Notes: generated from the letters alone by a model not told the origin. A DNA stretch of 64,000 bases from Ustilaginoidea virens (GCF_000687475.1 NC_057316.1:1364001-1428000); one strand, 5' to 3'; positions 23,739 through 35,129 are shown, numbered from the stretch's first letter. Translations and numbers: made by a program.

Positions 23739-23750
23739 GGGCTTATAACC
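23739..23750 (-). other. Copia B primer-binding site (tRNA-Met half)
   Basis: Plus-strand gggcttataacc touches the right LTR. tRNA-Met has GGGCTCATAACC around its CAT anticodon, so one C-to-T change separates them. The element RNA would be complementary to the anticodon arm of tRNA-Met, as in elements primed by a tRNA half (Drosophila copia, yeast Ty5). Confidence 0.7.
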
Positions 23751-24497
23751 TATTGCAAAATGGTGACTCAGAATACTATTAGAAAGTATACTAAGTACCG
23801 ACAGTAGCGTACAAGGCATTGCAGAATAAAATAAAGAGCTGGTTAAAGATTTAAAGCGCATAAGAGGTTGACTAGAGCAAAGATGTTAGGGAAATCTAAT
23901 TTTAATTGTTGGTGACTATTCTAGCTAGAAAGAGGGAATTTTGGGCATATTTCTACCATCTTGAAAAAGTGGTTGAAAATAATAAAAAACCGTAAAAATA
24001 GCGAAAAACCCGACGAAAAGTCGGTCTGCCCAACCGTGCCCAGTCTGTGCCCAATATCCTACCTAATGCCTACCCAACCAAGCCCAGTGGCTTGTAGCGG
24101 TGTGCCGGATGCCCTATAACAGCCTGCCGTACGGGCCGGAAGCCCTATATCGGTGTGCCGTACGGGCCGGAAGCCCTATACCGGTGTGCCGTAAAGGCGC
24201 GGTATAGCGGGTGACTGTATATAGAAGGCCGAAGGTGCTGTTTTACCTATTTGGTAATCCCGTAGAAATGCGCCGCCTGTTGTGGGCCCTGTGGCCCACT
24301 GTGACCGGCCGCTATGGCCGGCTGTGGGGCGCTGTGCCGGTGCCGTGACCGGCGCTGTGGCCCACTGTAATCGGCGTTGTGGGGCGCTATGCCCCATTAT
24401 AGCGCCTGGTATAGCCACCGCGATATCTCAATGCAGAGACGTCGTATGGTGGCGAGACCAGTACCAAAATACAGCTAAAAAGGCGCTGATTTTAACA
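23751..24497 (-). repeat. Copia B right LTR (5' LTR of the element)
   Basis: 747 bp like its partner; starts TATTGC (mutated TG) and ends TTTTAACA. Carries the same GC-rich tandem arrays. Confidence 0.9.
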
Positions 24498-24502
24498 ACA
24501 GT

Positions 24503-24651
24503 AAATAATCTACTGAAAATCCTTTAAGGTAAAAGGCAAAGGCCTAAGGTAAGACTACTATAAGTCCAAGAGGCGGTATAAGGGCCAGAAGGTTAGTAGG
24601 CCAGTAGGGCATTAGGCCAGCAGCCTAGTAGGCTACTATAGGATTTTAACA
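24503..24651 (-). repeat. Copia A left LTR, second part
   Basis: Resumes at taaataatc after copia B's TSD and ends ggattttaaca. It matches the ends of the A-type LTRs at 28,894-29,042, 37,486-37,636 and 41,789-41,941. Confidence 0.85.
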
Positions 24652-25045
24652 CCCCCTCTGATTAGCTACTGTAGTAGTAAGCTAATCGTGTAAAGGATAG
24701 GGAAAGAAAATGCAGTAAAAAGTGCTAAGGAAAAACATAAGAAAAACCTTAGTAAAAGTAAGTATAAGTTAGCAGGCCCTAAGACCTAGTAACGCGCGGA
24801 ACCTAGTAAATTTAGGATCCGGTAGTGGCTTGGTAAGACCGTTAGCAGGCATACTATTAGTAGGTTATTTTAACTAAGCCCAGCTGGGCTTGCTCCCTAA
24901 TATACTGGAATTTTAATAGTGTATGCTTAGTATGAGTATGCTGGTTAGGGTCATTAGAATTCGAAATGGAGCCCTGATTATCGCAGTATAACGGTATAGG
25001 GTATAGAATATCGATTTCCAGCTTTTTACAAAGGTTAGAAAGCTA

Positions 25046-25690
25046 TTATACCTTACGGATAGTCTTAAGTAATGCATCAGATTCAGCTTCTAAAGTAGAT
25101 AATACTACTAAAGAGGCTCGCTTAGAACGCCAGCTAATAGGACTACTATTAATAGTAGTAAGGAAGCCTTTAGTTGATTTAGAAGTTTCTTTACAGCTAG
25201 TAAAATCGCTATTAGAATAAGCGGTTATAATAGGCTGTTGGTTGCTTTTAGTAAAGCAAATAGCTAGGTTCTTAGTGCCTTTAAGGTAACTAAAGCTGCC
25301 CTTTGCAGCATTTAGATGCATATTAGTTGCTTTCGATATAAACCGTGAAAGGTATTGGGTAGGAAATGCTAGGTCGGGCCTAGTTATTATCATTAGCCAT
25401 ATTATAGTGCTAGTAAGGCTCTGATAAAGGCTCTGATTAGTAGGGCTAAAGTCTTTTCTATTAGATTTATCTAGAACCCCTAGTTGAAGTAGAATAAGCT
25501 GAGGTTTAGTATCCTATAAAATCCGAAAAACAGGCCTATTGCGTATGATTTTCCTATTAATAGGAACGCTAGACTTAGGAATAAATTAGAAGACTTTAGT
25601 ATCTAATAATTGCTTAAATTCCTTAAATAAGGCCTTTATTTAGGGGTCTTTTTTAGGGCTTTATAGTATATCCTTCTAGCTATTTAGCGT
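25046..25690 (-). pseudogene. Copia A RT C-terminus and RNase H remnant
   Basis: An open stretch of 115 codons (25046-25393) reads as the end of RT and copia RNase H: TRPDLAFPTQYLSRF, then LKGT, then SDFTSCKETSKSTKGF and SWRSKRASLVVLSTLEAE. These are the family landmarks, with the first Asp of the DADW-like motif altered. Upstream to about 25,690 lies the very start of RT, followed directly by this C-terminal part: the RT core with YVDD is absent. The frame ends in TAG/TAA near 25,046. Confidence 0.8.
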
Positions 25691-25774
25691 GCCGTTAGTA
25701 TTTTTAGCTAGCTTACGCTTCGCTTTATAGCAGGAATCCCATATTAGGTGGTGTAAATTATAATTAGGGAATAA

Positions 25775-26210
25775 GTCGGTAGGGCTAGTAAAGTTGGTAG
25801 GGCTAATAGGGCCAGTAGAGCCAATAGGACTAGTAGGGCTAATAGGGCCAATAGGGCCAGTAGGGCCGGTAAGGTCGGTAGGATTAAGGCCAGTAAGGAT
25901 ATTTATAAGGTTATTTTTTATAGTAGCCGGGGACTGTAGTATAATACCTTCTGACTTAGGAAGGTAATCTATGGTGGCATTAGTGTTAGTAATATCATCC
26001 GGAGTAGCATTAGTAATGCTAGTAAAATTAGTAGGGTCCGGTATGCTTTTTAGGTCATCTAGTATAATATTAGTATTAGTAATATTAGTAAGGTTAGTAG
26101 AGTTAGTAGGGTTAGGAATGCTTTCTAGGTCATCTAGTAAAATAGTAGGTTCTTTACTGCTAGATACCCCCTCTGAAGCTATATTTTGCCCTTTATAAAA
26201 GTCCCCTTCT
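25775..26210 (-). repeat. Proline-rich hinge repeat in copia A pol
   Basis: Tandem 9/18-bp variants of ccagtagggctaatagg (densest at 25,775-25,885, again near 26,000-26,110). On minus they encode SPTGPI/GPISPT and NPTNLT-type repeats between the pre-integrase motif and RT. The plus-strand frame at 25971-26198 is the shadow of this repeat. Confidence 0.65.
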
Positions 26211-26279
26211 AGGCTACTAGAAATAGGGCCTATACCTTTATTTTGGTGGATAAAGGTAATAAAGGTTGTTCTAGTAATA

Positions 26280-27463
26280 TCCTTCTTCTTTAAAGGGTAA
26301 ACTAGTTAGGTATTAGTATAGGTCTTTTTAAGTAGCTGAATACCTATATGCCCTAGCCGTATATGCTAAATGCCGGCTAATTGTAATAGCTTCTGATATT
26401 CTGTATCAGCTGCTATAAGGGCAGGAGTAAGGCTAATAGCCACTATAGGATTTTCGCTAATCGTAATAGCAGGCTCTTTGCTAGTCGTAATAGTAGGAGG
26501 TTAGGTGGTAGGGCTAGTAGCCTCTATAGGTTCCTTACTAGTTACAGTAGTAGGAACGGGGGTAATAGTGGTATCCTTAGGATCACTATAATCAGTAGGG
26601 TTAGTAGGGCTGGGGACCTTTACTGTTATACTATTAGTAACAGTATAATGGCTATAAGGTTGATGTAGTAGTAGTGTGTCTATTCCTTTCTGTGGAAGGA
26701 AAAAGCCGTATTTATCAAAGTTAAAAATGCCGATGCATTTACGGCTTGCTGACCAAAGCTGATTTTTAATTAGTACCCCTTTAGCGGCATAGTGCTTTAT
26801 ACCGCTAATGATGTTAATATCCAAGGCAGGAATATATAGTGCATTCTTGAGCTCTATAATACCCTATTTCGTAGAATTAATGCCCTATAGCATAGTAAAT
26901 TGTGCCGTGCCCCAACTAGTAGGGGAAATAGGGCAACCACCAGTAGTAATTACAGGCTTATCATCCTTCTCAAAATAGTGAAAAGTGGTGAAATGCTTTT
27001 TATTATTAATAATATAATAAGTGGATCCTGTATCGTAAAGGAGGGCATCCTTAGGGGTCCTACCGCCTGATTTAGCACTATAGCTTATATCAGTGGATAT
27101 AGTAGTAGAAGAAGAGGAATAGGATATATTAGTATCCTAGGTATTATAATTGCCTATAATAAAGGACTCGATATTTTGCTATTTGCTGCTAGAGTCCTGT
27201 TTTTTCTTCTGTTGCTGCTTCTTTTTCCTATTATTAGTAGAATTATTCTTGCTATTATTAGTAGAAGTGGCGTTAGTATTAGTAGGGCTAGTAGCCTCTA
27301 TAGGGTCCTTACTGTTCATATTAGTAGGACTAGAGATAGTAGGGCTAATAGCCTCTACTAGTTCCTTGCTAATTATAATAGTAGAAATATTACTATTTCG
27401 CCTACTAACTAAGCCTTGTATAAGGATAGTTAGGGTGTTCATCTGGGACTTTATATAGTCCAT
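26280..27463 (-). pseudogene. Copia A gag-protease remnant
   Basis: On minus the reading starts near MDYIKSQMNTLTILIQGL (27,463). It runs through an Asn/Ser/Thr-rich, then Lys/Gln-rich stretch (27,179-27,330), reaches retropepsin with an intact DTGST (27,020-27,034), and continues with ALYIPALDINIISG, the copia protease C-terminal landmark. It ends with a pre-integrase motif (HIRLGHIGIQLLKK, about 26,320-26,370). About five in-frame TAG codons interrupt it, several plausibly former CAG codons. The integrase core expected next is missing. Confidence 0.75.
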
Positions 27464-27699
27464 ATCTCGCTATAGTTATATAGTAAGATTAGCTTTAGAG
27501 TTGGAATCCAAAGTGGCCTTATAAGTAGAAGGCCTAGACTATGCTATTATAGTAGTTAAAAGTCGTTAAAAATAGTGCTAATAGCTATAGGAATAGATGA
27601 ATAACCAGCTAAATAGCTGGCAAAATAGTCGAGTAATTAGCTGGACAGCTAGTAAATATAGTGGCTAGTAGCCTACTATAAAAAGATAACCGTAGAGTA

Positions 27700-28260
27700 T
27701 AGCGGCAGGTCTCAATATAAAAGCATAGATGCCGTAGGCGTTGTGCAAGTCCGTATTATAGCGTTGGTGTGCAAGGTGCTTATATGGTGCCGTAATATAA
27801 AGGTACCGTAAGTGCCGTAGGTGCCGTAAATGCCGTAGAAGCCAGGTGCCGTAGGTGCCGTAGGTGCCGTGATATAAAAAGGTGCCGTAAGTGCCGTACT
27901 AAAGATGCTATAAGTAGGAGAGTATAATAGGTGCCGTATAGTGCAGTAGGTATTATGCACTAGGGGTAAAGGTGTTATACAGTGATATAATGTAAAGAAT
28001 ATTACACTATAAAATCCGTAGGTGCCGTAGGTTACGCCGAAAATAACGTAAGGTTACGCTAAGAGTGCCGTAAGGTTACGCTATAAGTTGCCGTAGGGGT
28101 ACGCTATTGATTGCCGCAGGGTAATACCGTAGGTAATAAAGGGTAAGCCAAAGGTAATAAGGGTAAGCTAAGGATACTAAAGGATAGCTATATTAGTAGT
28201 ACTAATAAGTAAGAGAGACTAAGGGGTGAATATAAAAGAGGTAGGGTAAAAATAAAGAAG
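27700..28260 (-). repeat. ggtgccgta minisatellite in copia A leader
   Basis: Tandem 9-10-bp units, ggtgccgta and variants (agtgccgta, ggttacgcc), dense at 27,780-27,900 and degenerating to about 28,150. It lies between the primer site and gag, in the presumed untranslated leader of the element. Fortuitous frames here (for example 27712-27960 on minus) encode Tyr/Gly/Thr repeats. Confidence 0.7.
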
Positions 28261-28269
28261 TAAGAACCC

Positions 28270-28281
28270 GGGCTTATAACC
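28270..28281 (-). other. Copia A primer-binding site (tRNA-Met half)
   Basis: gggcttataacc on plus, directly against the right LTR; identical to the copia B site. Confidence 0.7.
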
Positions 28282-29042
28282 TATTGCAATTCTTAAGGTT
28301 ACTATAAAAGCAGAGCCTTACTAGCTAGCTAGATGGCATAAGACTGTCTGCGACCTATGAACTAATCTTAGTATAAATACTAGATTTTTCACTAAGTCCT
28401 AAGACTATACAAGTGCTATAAAGCAAGGCAAGTGTAAAGGCAAGGCAAATATAAGATAACCAGAAAACGCAGGGAAGGTAAGAAGTTAAGAGGCATATAG
28501 TGCATTAACAGACTCGATTGTGCTACCTTTCTACTATTTAGAAAGAAGGGGGAAAGCTATCCTATATATATACGAAGGAGGGGTGGGCCTAGGCATTCAA
28601 GGTAGCTAGTAAGAAAGCTCCCCGTAATGCTCGCTATGCCACGTATATGATACGTCAGCAAACCACTATATCCGGCCTTTCTAACCACCCTAACCACCGC
28701 ACTAGTAACTAGCCATTACGCTAGTAAACTAACCACCACGCTAGTATACTAGCCACCACACTAGTGGACTAGCCACCACGCTAGTGACTAACCACCACAC
28801 TAGTGGACTAGCCACCACACTAGTAGGCCGCCACCACGCTAATTTAGCAATGCCACACCTTTTTAACAAGGCCTACCTTACTTAATATACAGTAAATAAT
28901 CCACTGAAAATCCTTTAAGGTAAAAGGCAAAGGCCTAAGGTAAGACTACCATAAGTCCAAGAGGCGGTATAAGGGGCAGAAGGTTAGTAAGCCAGTAGGG
29001 TATTAGGCCAGCAGCCTAGTAGGCTACTATAGGATTTTAACA
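28282..29042 (-). repeat. Copia A right LTR (5' LTR of the element)
   Basis: 761 bp, TATTGC...TTTTAACA, with the same ctagtag-type minisatellite (28,690-28,850) as the other A-type LTRs, in a different copy number. Right flank is LINE alpha RT on minus. Confidence 0.85.
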
Positions 29043-31290
29043 ATAGCAGTCCTAAGCCGTACTAAAGTCTTATCTGCTTTATGTATATAGGTAAAGTAGA
29101 TAAGCTTGCTTTTACTAGGGTTGAAATTTAGTCCTACTTACTTAGACTAATTATTATAAATAGCCTATACTTTCTTAAGTAGTACCTTAGTCTCCCCTAT
29201 ATTTCTCCTATAGGCTATAATATTAATATTATTAGTAAAGCCTAATGTAATAGTTAATATAACCTTTTATAGTCTCTTATAAAGTAGTATAATATAAATA
29301 AGGAAAAGGATAAAAAAGAAAAAAAACCTTTAAAAGACCTTAGTGGTAATTAGTAGTTAATCTATAAGTTGCCCTTTAAAGTAAATTCGTATTAATCGCG
29401 AGTCGGTAAAGCTGCATACCTATACTATTAGCTATAGTAAAAGCCTTTTTTCTAATAGTAGGTAGATAAAGCAGGTATAATTAACTATATTAAATGCAGT
29501 TAAGATATCTAGTTAAAATAGCGAAGCGATCCTACTATAGTGCTAGGCTATATATATAATTTCGATTAGTATACTTAATACTATATTAGTTAACTAATTT
29601 GCCTTATTATTTATTTAGAGGTCTAAAAGGAGATTACCCTCTTTAAGAGTAATAATAAGCTACTATATAATTACAGCTTTTATAACCTTTCCTATTAGGT
29701 TAAATAGTAATATTAGTCTCTATCTTCTTACTTTAGAGTATTCCTCTAGTTTTTTCCTTAGTTTTTATAGTATTACTATTTTAGCCTCTCAGAATTAAGC
29801 TAAATAGTACCTAATACGGTATATCTCGTTTAGGAGGTATATAAGGGTAGTAATAAGTAGAAGGCTATATACTTTAAGGAATCCTATTAAGAGCCTATTA
29901 GGGCCTAATGCTTTTTAGCCTACTATATTGCATAATATAGTATATACCTCTTTATATGTAAAAAAATCGGTAGAGGGGAATATAATATTAGTAAGCTAGG
30001 AGAATATTAGATTAGGAATATTAATATAGGTAGCTTATAAGGTAGGAAAGAATTATTTAGCGAGGATTTATACCTTTTCCTTATATATTATTGCTTTTAG
30101 GCCTAGACTGCTTTGTTTTAGTAGGGGGATCTCTCTTAATTTAAATAGGAGGCCGCTATATAGGCGGGCCTATTTCTCTAAAGACTATAGATTGGTATTC
30201 TAAATAGTAGCTTTATTAAGGGCTTTTTGCTATAATTAGTATTATTCCTCCTATATAATATAGGATTAGATCGCTTTTAGTTTTTAGGCGGCGCTAAGAT
30301 TCTTTAGGGTATAATATATTACCTACTTTTAGTAGGCCTTCTTTACTACTATTTAGGCTATTTTAGCGCAGGAGTTCTACTATAGCTTTATACTAAAAGC
30401 TTTAAATGCCTTCTTTAGTACTATAATATCGGCAATATTTTAAAGTTAGCCTATAAGCCATTCGGCGTATATATCTATTTTAATAGGGGAGTAAAATAGG
30501 GCCTTAGTATAGTAAATATTAAATCGATTTTTTACTTTAGCTTAAATAAAGTAATAGTTAAAGGACTTTTAGCTATTTTTTAAAAGAGAGGCTTTTATAT
30601 ATTAATTGCTAGTTTCGATATATATAAACTAGGGGATATAATCGGACCCTATAAGGTTAGTATTTCTAAGGTATTTAATTATAATATCTTATATAACCTA
30701 TATATAGTCGATAGTACTATTTTTCTTTTTAGGTGCCTACCTTATTACCTTACTATATAGGGTGGCTAATTTAAGCCGCTATTAGATTATAAGTTTAAAG
30801 AGGGTATTAATCCTAAATAAGGTCTGGTCTAAATTATCTTAAAGAGGATAATATATATTAAAATCCCTAATAAAAGTACTATAGGGGTAGGGTAGAAACT
30901 TAATAAGTATAATAAAAGGGGTTATCTAATTTAGTTTATAGCCTAAAGAGTAAATTAAGTAGATATTAGTATATAATAAAGAGATCTTATACTAATTAGG
31001 TCTTTTCTCGCTAGACTATATACTAGGCTTATACCGCTTATAGATATATATTATTACTCTCCTATTATGCGATATTAATATATATCTTCTAAGGCTAAGG
31101 CTTAATAAAGCCTATTTAGGTATAGTAGGTTTTTAGATCGCTATAATATTAGGCTTATACTAATAGTAAAGTGCTAATCTTATAAGGGTAGTTTTCTTCT
31201 ATATATTTTAGTAAAGGATTATTATTATATAGATAGTCGCAAAAGGGTTAATAGCAGCAGTATATTAGGGGTGGCTATAGGTTAAGTGCC
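29043..31290 (-). pseudogene. LINE alpha ORF2 remnant (endonuclease-RT)
   Basis: Aligns throughout with beta 9,690-12,536 in reverse. The uninterrupted endonuclease sequence around 30,840-30,880 shows the empty site of the miniature LTR element. Stop-riddled. The RT C-terminal part next to it is lost at the copia A junction. Confidence 0.65.
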
Positions 31291-32760
31291 TAAAGTAGGT
31301 ATAGTTATACTATAGTCTAAAGCGGGAGCAGCTTAGAGAAAGGCGGTAATACTACTTCTAGCCTTAATATAGGGGGTCCTATTAATACTTCCGATCGGGC
31401 GACTTTATTTCTAAGGGGAGGGCTTATATAGGGGAGACCTATTAGCTATATAGCAGCGGCCCTAGTCTGCAATAAGAATAGTATTAGCAGCTAATATAAT
31501 ATACGAGGTAAAGAGCTTTAGTCTATTACTATAGGAATTTCTAGTGTTTTCCTATTATTTATTTACTACCTTATAGAGGCGGGACTATATTAGGTAAGGT
31601 CTATAATAGTTAAAGTAGGATTCGCATTAGTTTTGCATTATACCTAGGCAATTTTATTTACCCTTTAGGTGGCATTTAGAACCGTATTAGCTATAATAGG
31701 CTACTACTATGCAATATACAGCAATATGACTAAATTTAAAGTAATTATAGCACTAGTAGGGGTATATAATACTATTATAGGGTTCGGCTTTAAATATCTC
31801 TACCTAATATATAATATTAGCCTTATAGAGCTTATTCGTAAAGTCGATAGAGTTAACCCTTATAATTAAAAGCGCTTATATTATAGTCCCCTTAAGGCAG
31901 TAAAGAGAGACCCTAATAAAGCCTTTTTTATTAGCTTTAATAAGATTCGACTAAATATCTTCTATTATAGTATTTATAGTATAATAAGTTAAGAAACTCT
32001 TAATAATAATACTAAATAAGTATTAATTGAATTCTGCCTTTTAGCTAAAAGTAGGGTAGACCTAGGCTATATCTATAATATAGTTTACCTTTTCTTCTTT
32101 AAAAGTAATAATTATATTACTACTATAGAGCCTATAGGCTATAACTACCGCTCTTTTAGCGGTAGCCCTATTAATTATATTAATAATTTCGATTAGGGTA
32201 TAATTTTAGAGGATTCTATTAATAGTATTTCCTTTAATAAGGACTTTATAGTAAATATAGGGGGGTACTACTAGAGGAGCTAGGCTATATTAGGGTAATA
32301 TAATAGCGGCATATCTTTATATAGCAATAGATGCCTATATAATAAAGGCTAATATAGTCTTTAGGAGATTCTATATAGCTTTATTAACTATAGTTTCAAT
32401 TGTTTGCGTTAAGGTTCTAATAGGGATATAGATATTTCTTAAGTCGGTCTCTTGCTAGGCGGTTTTTACTATAAAATTTATAGCCTCTCGCACTCTTCCT
32501 AATATCGCTAAGAGGATATAGTCCTATAGCTCTTTTATAAAGTCTTTAATAATATCGGCAATAAGTCGCATCTGCCTTTAGGTAGGTTTGGCCTCGGTCT
32601 AGTAATACTATATACTATTTGCGATTATAGTAGTTAGGTTATAGCGGCTATATATAATACCGCCCTTATTCCCTCTATCGATATCTATTACTTTATTCGC
32701 GCCTGCTATACCTACTCCTTAGACGCGATATACTATAGGCGAGGGGGGTAAATGGACGAG
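31290..32760 (-). pseudogene. LINE alpha ORF1 remnant (CCHC type)
   Basis: Reverse of beta 8,330-9,690, including the Cys/His cluster (about 31,560-31,740). Dead by multiple stops. Confidence 0.6.
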
Positions 32761-34267
32761 AAAAAGCGATTAAAAATATTAGAATTGATTTTAGAGGCGG
32801 TTCTATGCCGCTACCTAAGTGCAGGCGAAATCGCGAAAGTTTTTTATTTCCCTATATTATAGTAAGCGGATAAGTTAAAGGCCTAATTATTATACTATCT
32901 TTTCACTTATAGTACTATAGTAATTATATCCTAAATCGATTAAGGTATTAATAAAGGTATAAGATTTATATAAGAATGGTATTAAAAAGGGATATCTATC
33001 TATTTATTTTACGATTTCTTTTAATTTCTTTTATGATTAGGCTAGGGTCTATATATATATCTTAAGCCCTCTAATAAGATTAGGTTTAAAGGCTATTCTT
33101 TTTTTGATTTTTATTACTACTTTCGATTTCTACGATTTATAAATTAAGTAAGGCTACTTTAGCCGTATTAGGTCGGATTGCCGGCAATAGGTAATATATA
33201 AATATTTAGTGCTTAGAAGAGCTATATTAAAGATAGAGACCTTTCTTTCTATAATCTTTATATTATTCTTTAGAGATTTATATTGCTTTAGATATATATT
33301 AATTACCCTTCGAGTCTAGCTTATTAATACCCAATATTTATATATCGCCTTTAGAATCTTAGGCGTAGGTTGGTCGGGAATAGGCCAGGCCCGATTAATA
33401 GTTAATAGTTAGGCTAATCTCGATATTAATAGTAATTTATCGATAGCAGTCTACCGCTAAGTAATAATCGTAATAAGAGACCCTAAGACTAATAATCTTA
33501 TTAGCTATATAAGCATTAAGTGCTAATTAGAGATATTCTAGCTTAACCTCCTTAGGCCAACCGAGACTACTAATAAGTATAAATTTTTCCTTAAATTATA
33601 TAAAGAAGGCGGCAAAAGGTTCCTTTAGGCTTTAGCGCAAAGAGTATTTAAGCTTAGTAATAGTACAATCCTACCGGTATAAGTCCTTAAAGAGATATTA
33701 GAGGTATTTAAAGAACTTTATTATATTATAATTATAAGCCGTACTATTCTCAAAGAAGGCTATAACTTATAATTAGACTATAAACGATAGGTTCTAGAAG
33801 ATAAATATTTATTAGGTCTTCTTATCTCTAATAAAATCTCTATCGACCTTAAGCTTATATTGCATAAAGGTCCGCTAGGCTACAAATATAGCCTTTTTGC
33901 TATTAAAGGGGTCCCCTATTAGGATCGGCTTACGCTTTAGCTAGGTATCCTAAGCGGTAGGGAGGGGGGTATTCTATTATACGACTAAGGCTAGTTAAGT
34001 AGCATTTTAGGAGCTATTTAACTAGTTCGCAAGAAGGGCCTATAGCGAGGCGGTAATAGTAGTAAGGTATTATGCGTTAGTATGTATTTGCGCCTCTATT
34101 TATTATAACCCTGCTATAAGCTGCTTTACTTGGGTATATATATTACGTCGGGGGTATTATAATTTCGGGTTTTTTCTACCTGGTTCTCTAGGTATACTCA
34201 TCTCGATATCTTATATAGCCTGCATTATTGGCTCTATAATATAAGGTTATAATAGTAAGGCTGAGAG

Positions 34268-34279
34268 AGTCTATTTAAA
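34268..34279 (-). other. gypsy-2 self-priming site
   Basis: agtctatttaa directly beside the LTR is the reverse complement of ttaaatagact inside the same LTR (34330-34340). Confidence 0.6.
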
Positions 34280-34531
34280 TATAAAGGACTAGCCTTAGGG
34301 CTACTACAAATAGGCATCGAATGAATATATTAAATAGACTAAAGAGGAAAGAGAGAGGACCTAAATAGGGGCCTCTCGAATGCCTATTTATCCCTATATA
34401 GTACGGGTCGGGGTCCTAGTATAGTCCCGTGACCCTATGCCGTTGACCTATCTAACCCTGCCTAGGCTAGGCATAGGCGCAGCCCGAGTCTTAGCCATAT
34501 TATAGCGCGGGTATAGCCCGAGCCCGTAATA
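34280..34531 (-). repeat. gypsy-2 5' LTR
   Basis: 252 bp, tataaagg...cccgtaata, similar to the gypsy-3 and gypsy-4 LTRs; its last 15 bp double as the zeta target. Confidence 0.8.
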
Positions 34532-35129
34532 TTATTATTATTATTAAATTACTCTAAGGGGCTATTTTAAGCTAGAAATGCCTATTTAGTACTCCGGTAG
34601 ATAATCCGGAAGGGAAAAACCTAAGGACTGGGGGGAAAACCCTTCCTATTAATACAATTATAATAATAGGGAAATCGGGCCCTTAGGGGGGCCGATGGGT
34701 TTCCAGTATATAAAAAAGGTAGGTACGCTATCGCTTAAAATTATACCTAGCGATAGTACTAGAAAGAGTATAAAAGCGGTCTAGAAAAAGTAGGACTAGA
34801 AAAAGGTAGGTCTAGTATCTATAGGGGAGAGGTAGTCTTAGGTCGGTATATTATAAATCGAAAGTGAGGTAGAGGTTATATAGGCGGGGTAGTGCCGGCT
34901 ATATAGCATGCGCGCTAGCTGCACGATATATATATTGCATAAAGGCATTAGATTAAGAATAAGGGAATTTTCTATTATTAGGGCTATATCGGCGGCGAAT
35001 CGGCTATAGGGGGGGTGCTTAGTAGAAGGCAAGTAGTATTAGGTTAGGGGTTAAGGTAAACTAAATATAAAGAGAGGGTATAGAGGCCTTTAGTCGGGTA
35101 AGGATATAAAGGTATAGGTATCCTCTAAC

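Larger units (their letters stand above)
16909..24497 (-). mobile_element. Copia B, full-length Ty1/copia element
   Basis: 7,589 bp, inserted in the left LTR of copia A with a perfect 5-bp TSD, acagt (16904-16908 and 24498-24502). Both LTRs are 747 bp (16909-17655 and 23751-24497); the left has intact TG, the right reads TA. The primer site (23739-23750) adjoins the right LTR and the purine tract (17656-17663 read on minus) adjoins the left. Interior order on minus: gag, protease, integrase, repetitive hinge, RT with YIDD, RNase H. Many TAG/TAA stops and a damaged protease motif make it dead. Confidence 0.9.
16283..29042 (-). mobile_element. Copia A, internally deleted Ty1/copia element
   Basis: Minus-strand LTR retrotransposon with LTRs at the left (16283-16908 plus 24503-24651, split by copia B) and right (28282-29042). 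Without B it is about 5.2 kb with a 3.6-kb interior. A tRNA-Met half-type primer site adjoins the right LTR and a purine tract (read on minus) adjoins the left LTR. The interior keeps a gag-like part, protease, the pre-integrase motif, a proline-rich hinge and RNase H. Most of integrase and the RT core are missing, so it was non-autonomous. No TSD is visible: the flanks are atatt and atagc, and about 570 bp of the LINE target is missing between them. Confidence 0.85.
29043..32845 (-). mobile_element. LINE alpha, piece 3 of 3 (5' two thirds)
   Basis: Minus-strand LINE from mid-RT (29,043, equivalent to beta 12,536) through endonuclease to ORF1 and the conserved 5' end. The 5' end on minus reads aaaaaactttcgcgatttcgcc at about 32,824-32,845. 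The 15-bp TSD shared with 7276-7290 follows at 32846-32860. Plus-strand frames here, such as 31669-31869, are antisense shadows. Confidence 0.85.
32861..34531 (-). pseudogene. gypsy-2 gag fragment and 5' LTR
   Basis: Resumes gypsy-2 after LINE alpha; matches 52,758-54,405 of gypsy-4. The gag-like reading on minus covers about 32,870-33,930, then a leader, then the 5' LTR. The LTR end is itself the target of LINE zeta, whose 15-bp TSD is cccgagcccgtaata (34517-34531 and 42686-42700). The LINE RT that follows at 42,701 shows gypsy-2 was inserted in LINE eta. Confidence 0.75.

Noticed and set aside
27150..27458. Leu/Val-rich plus frames
   Set aside because: Shadows of the Asn/Thr/Lys-rich copia A gag reading on minus.
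31669..31869. 66-codon plus frame
   Set aside because: Antisense shadow of LINE alpha ORF1; equivalent positions in other copies are closed.
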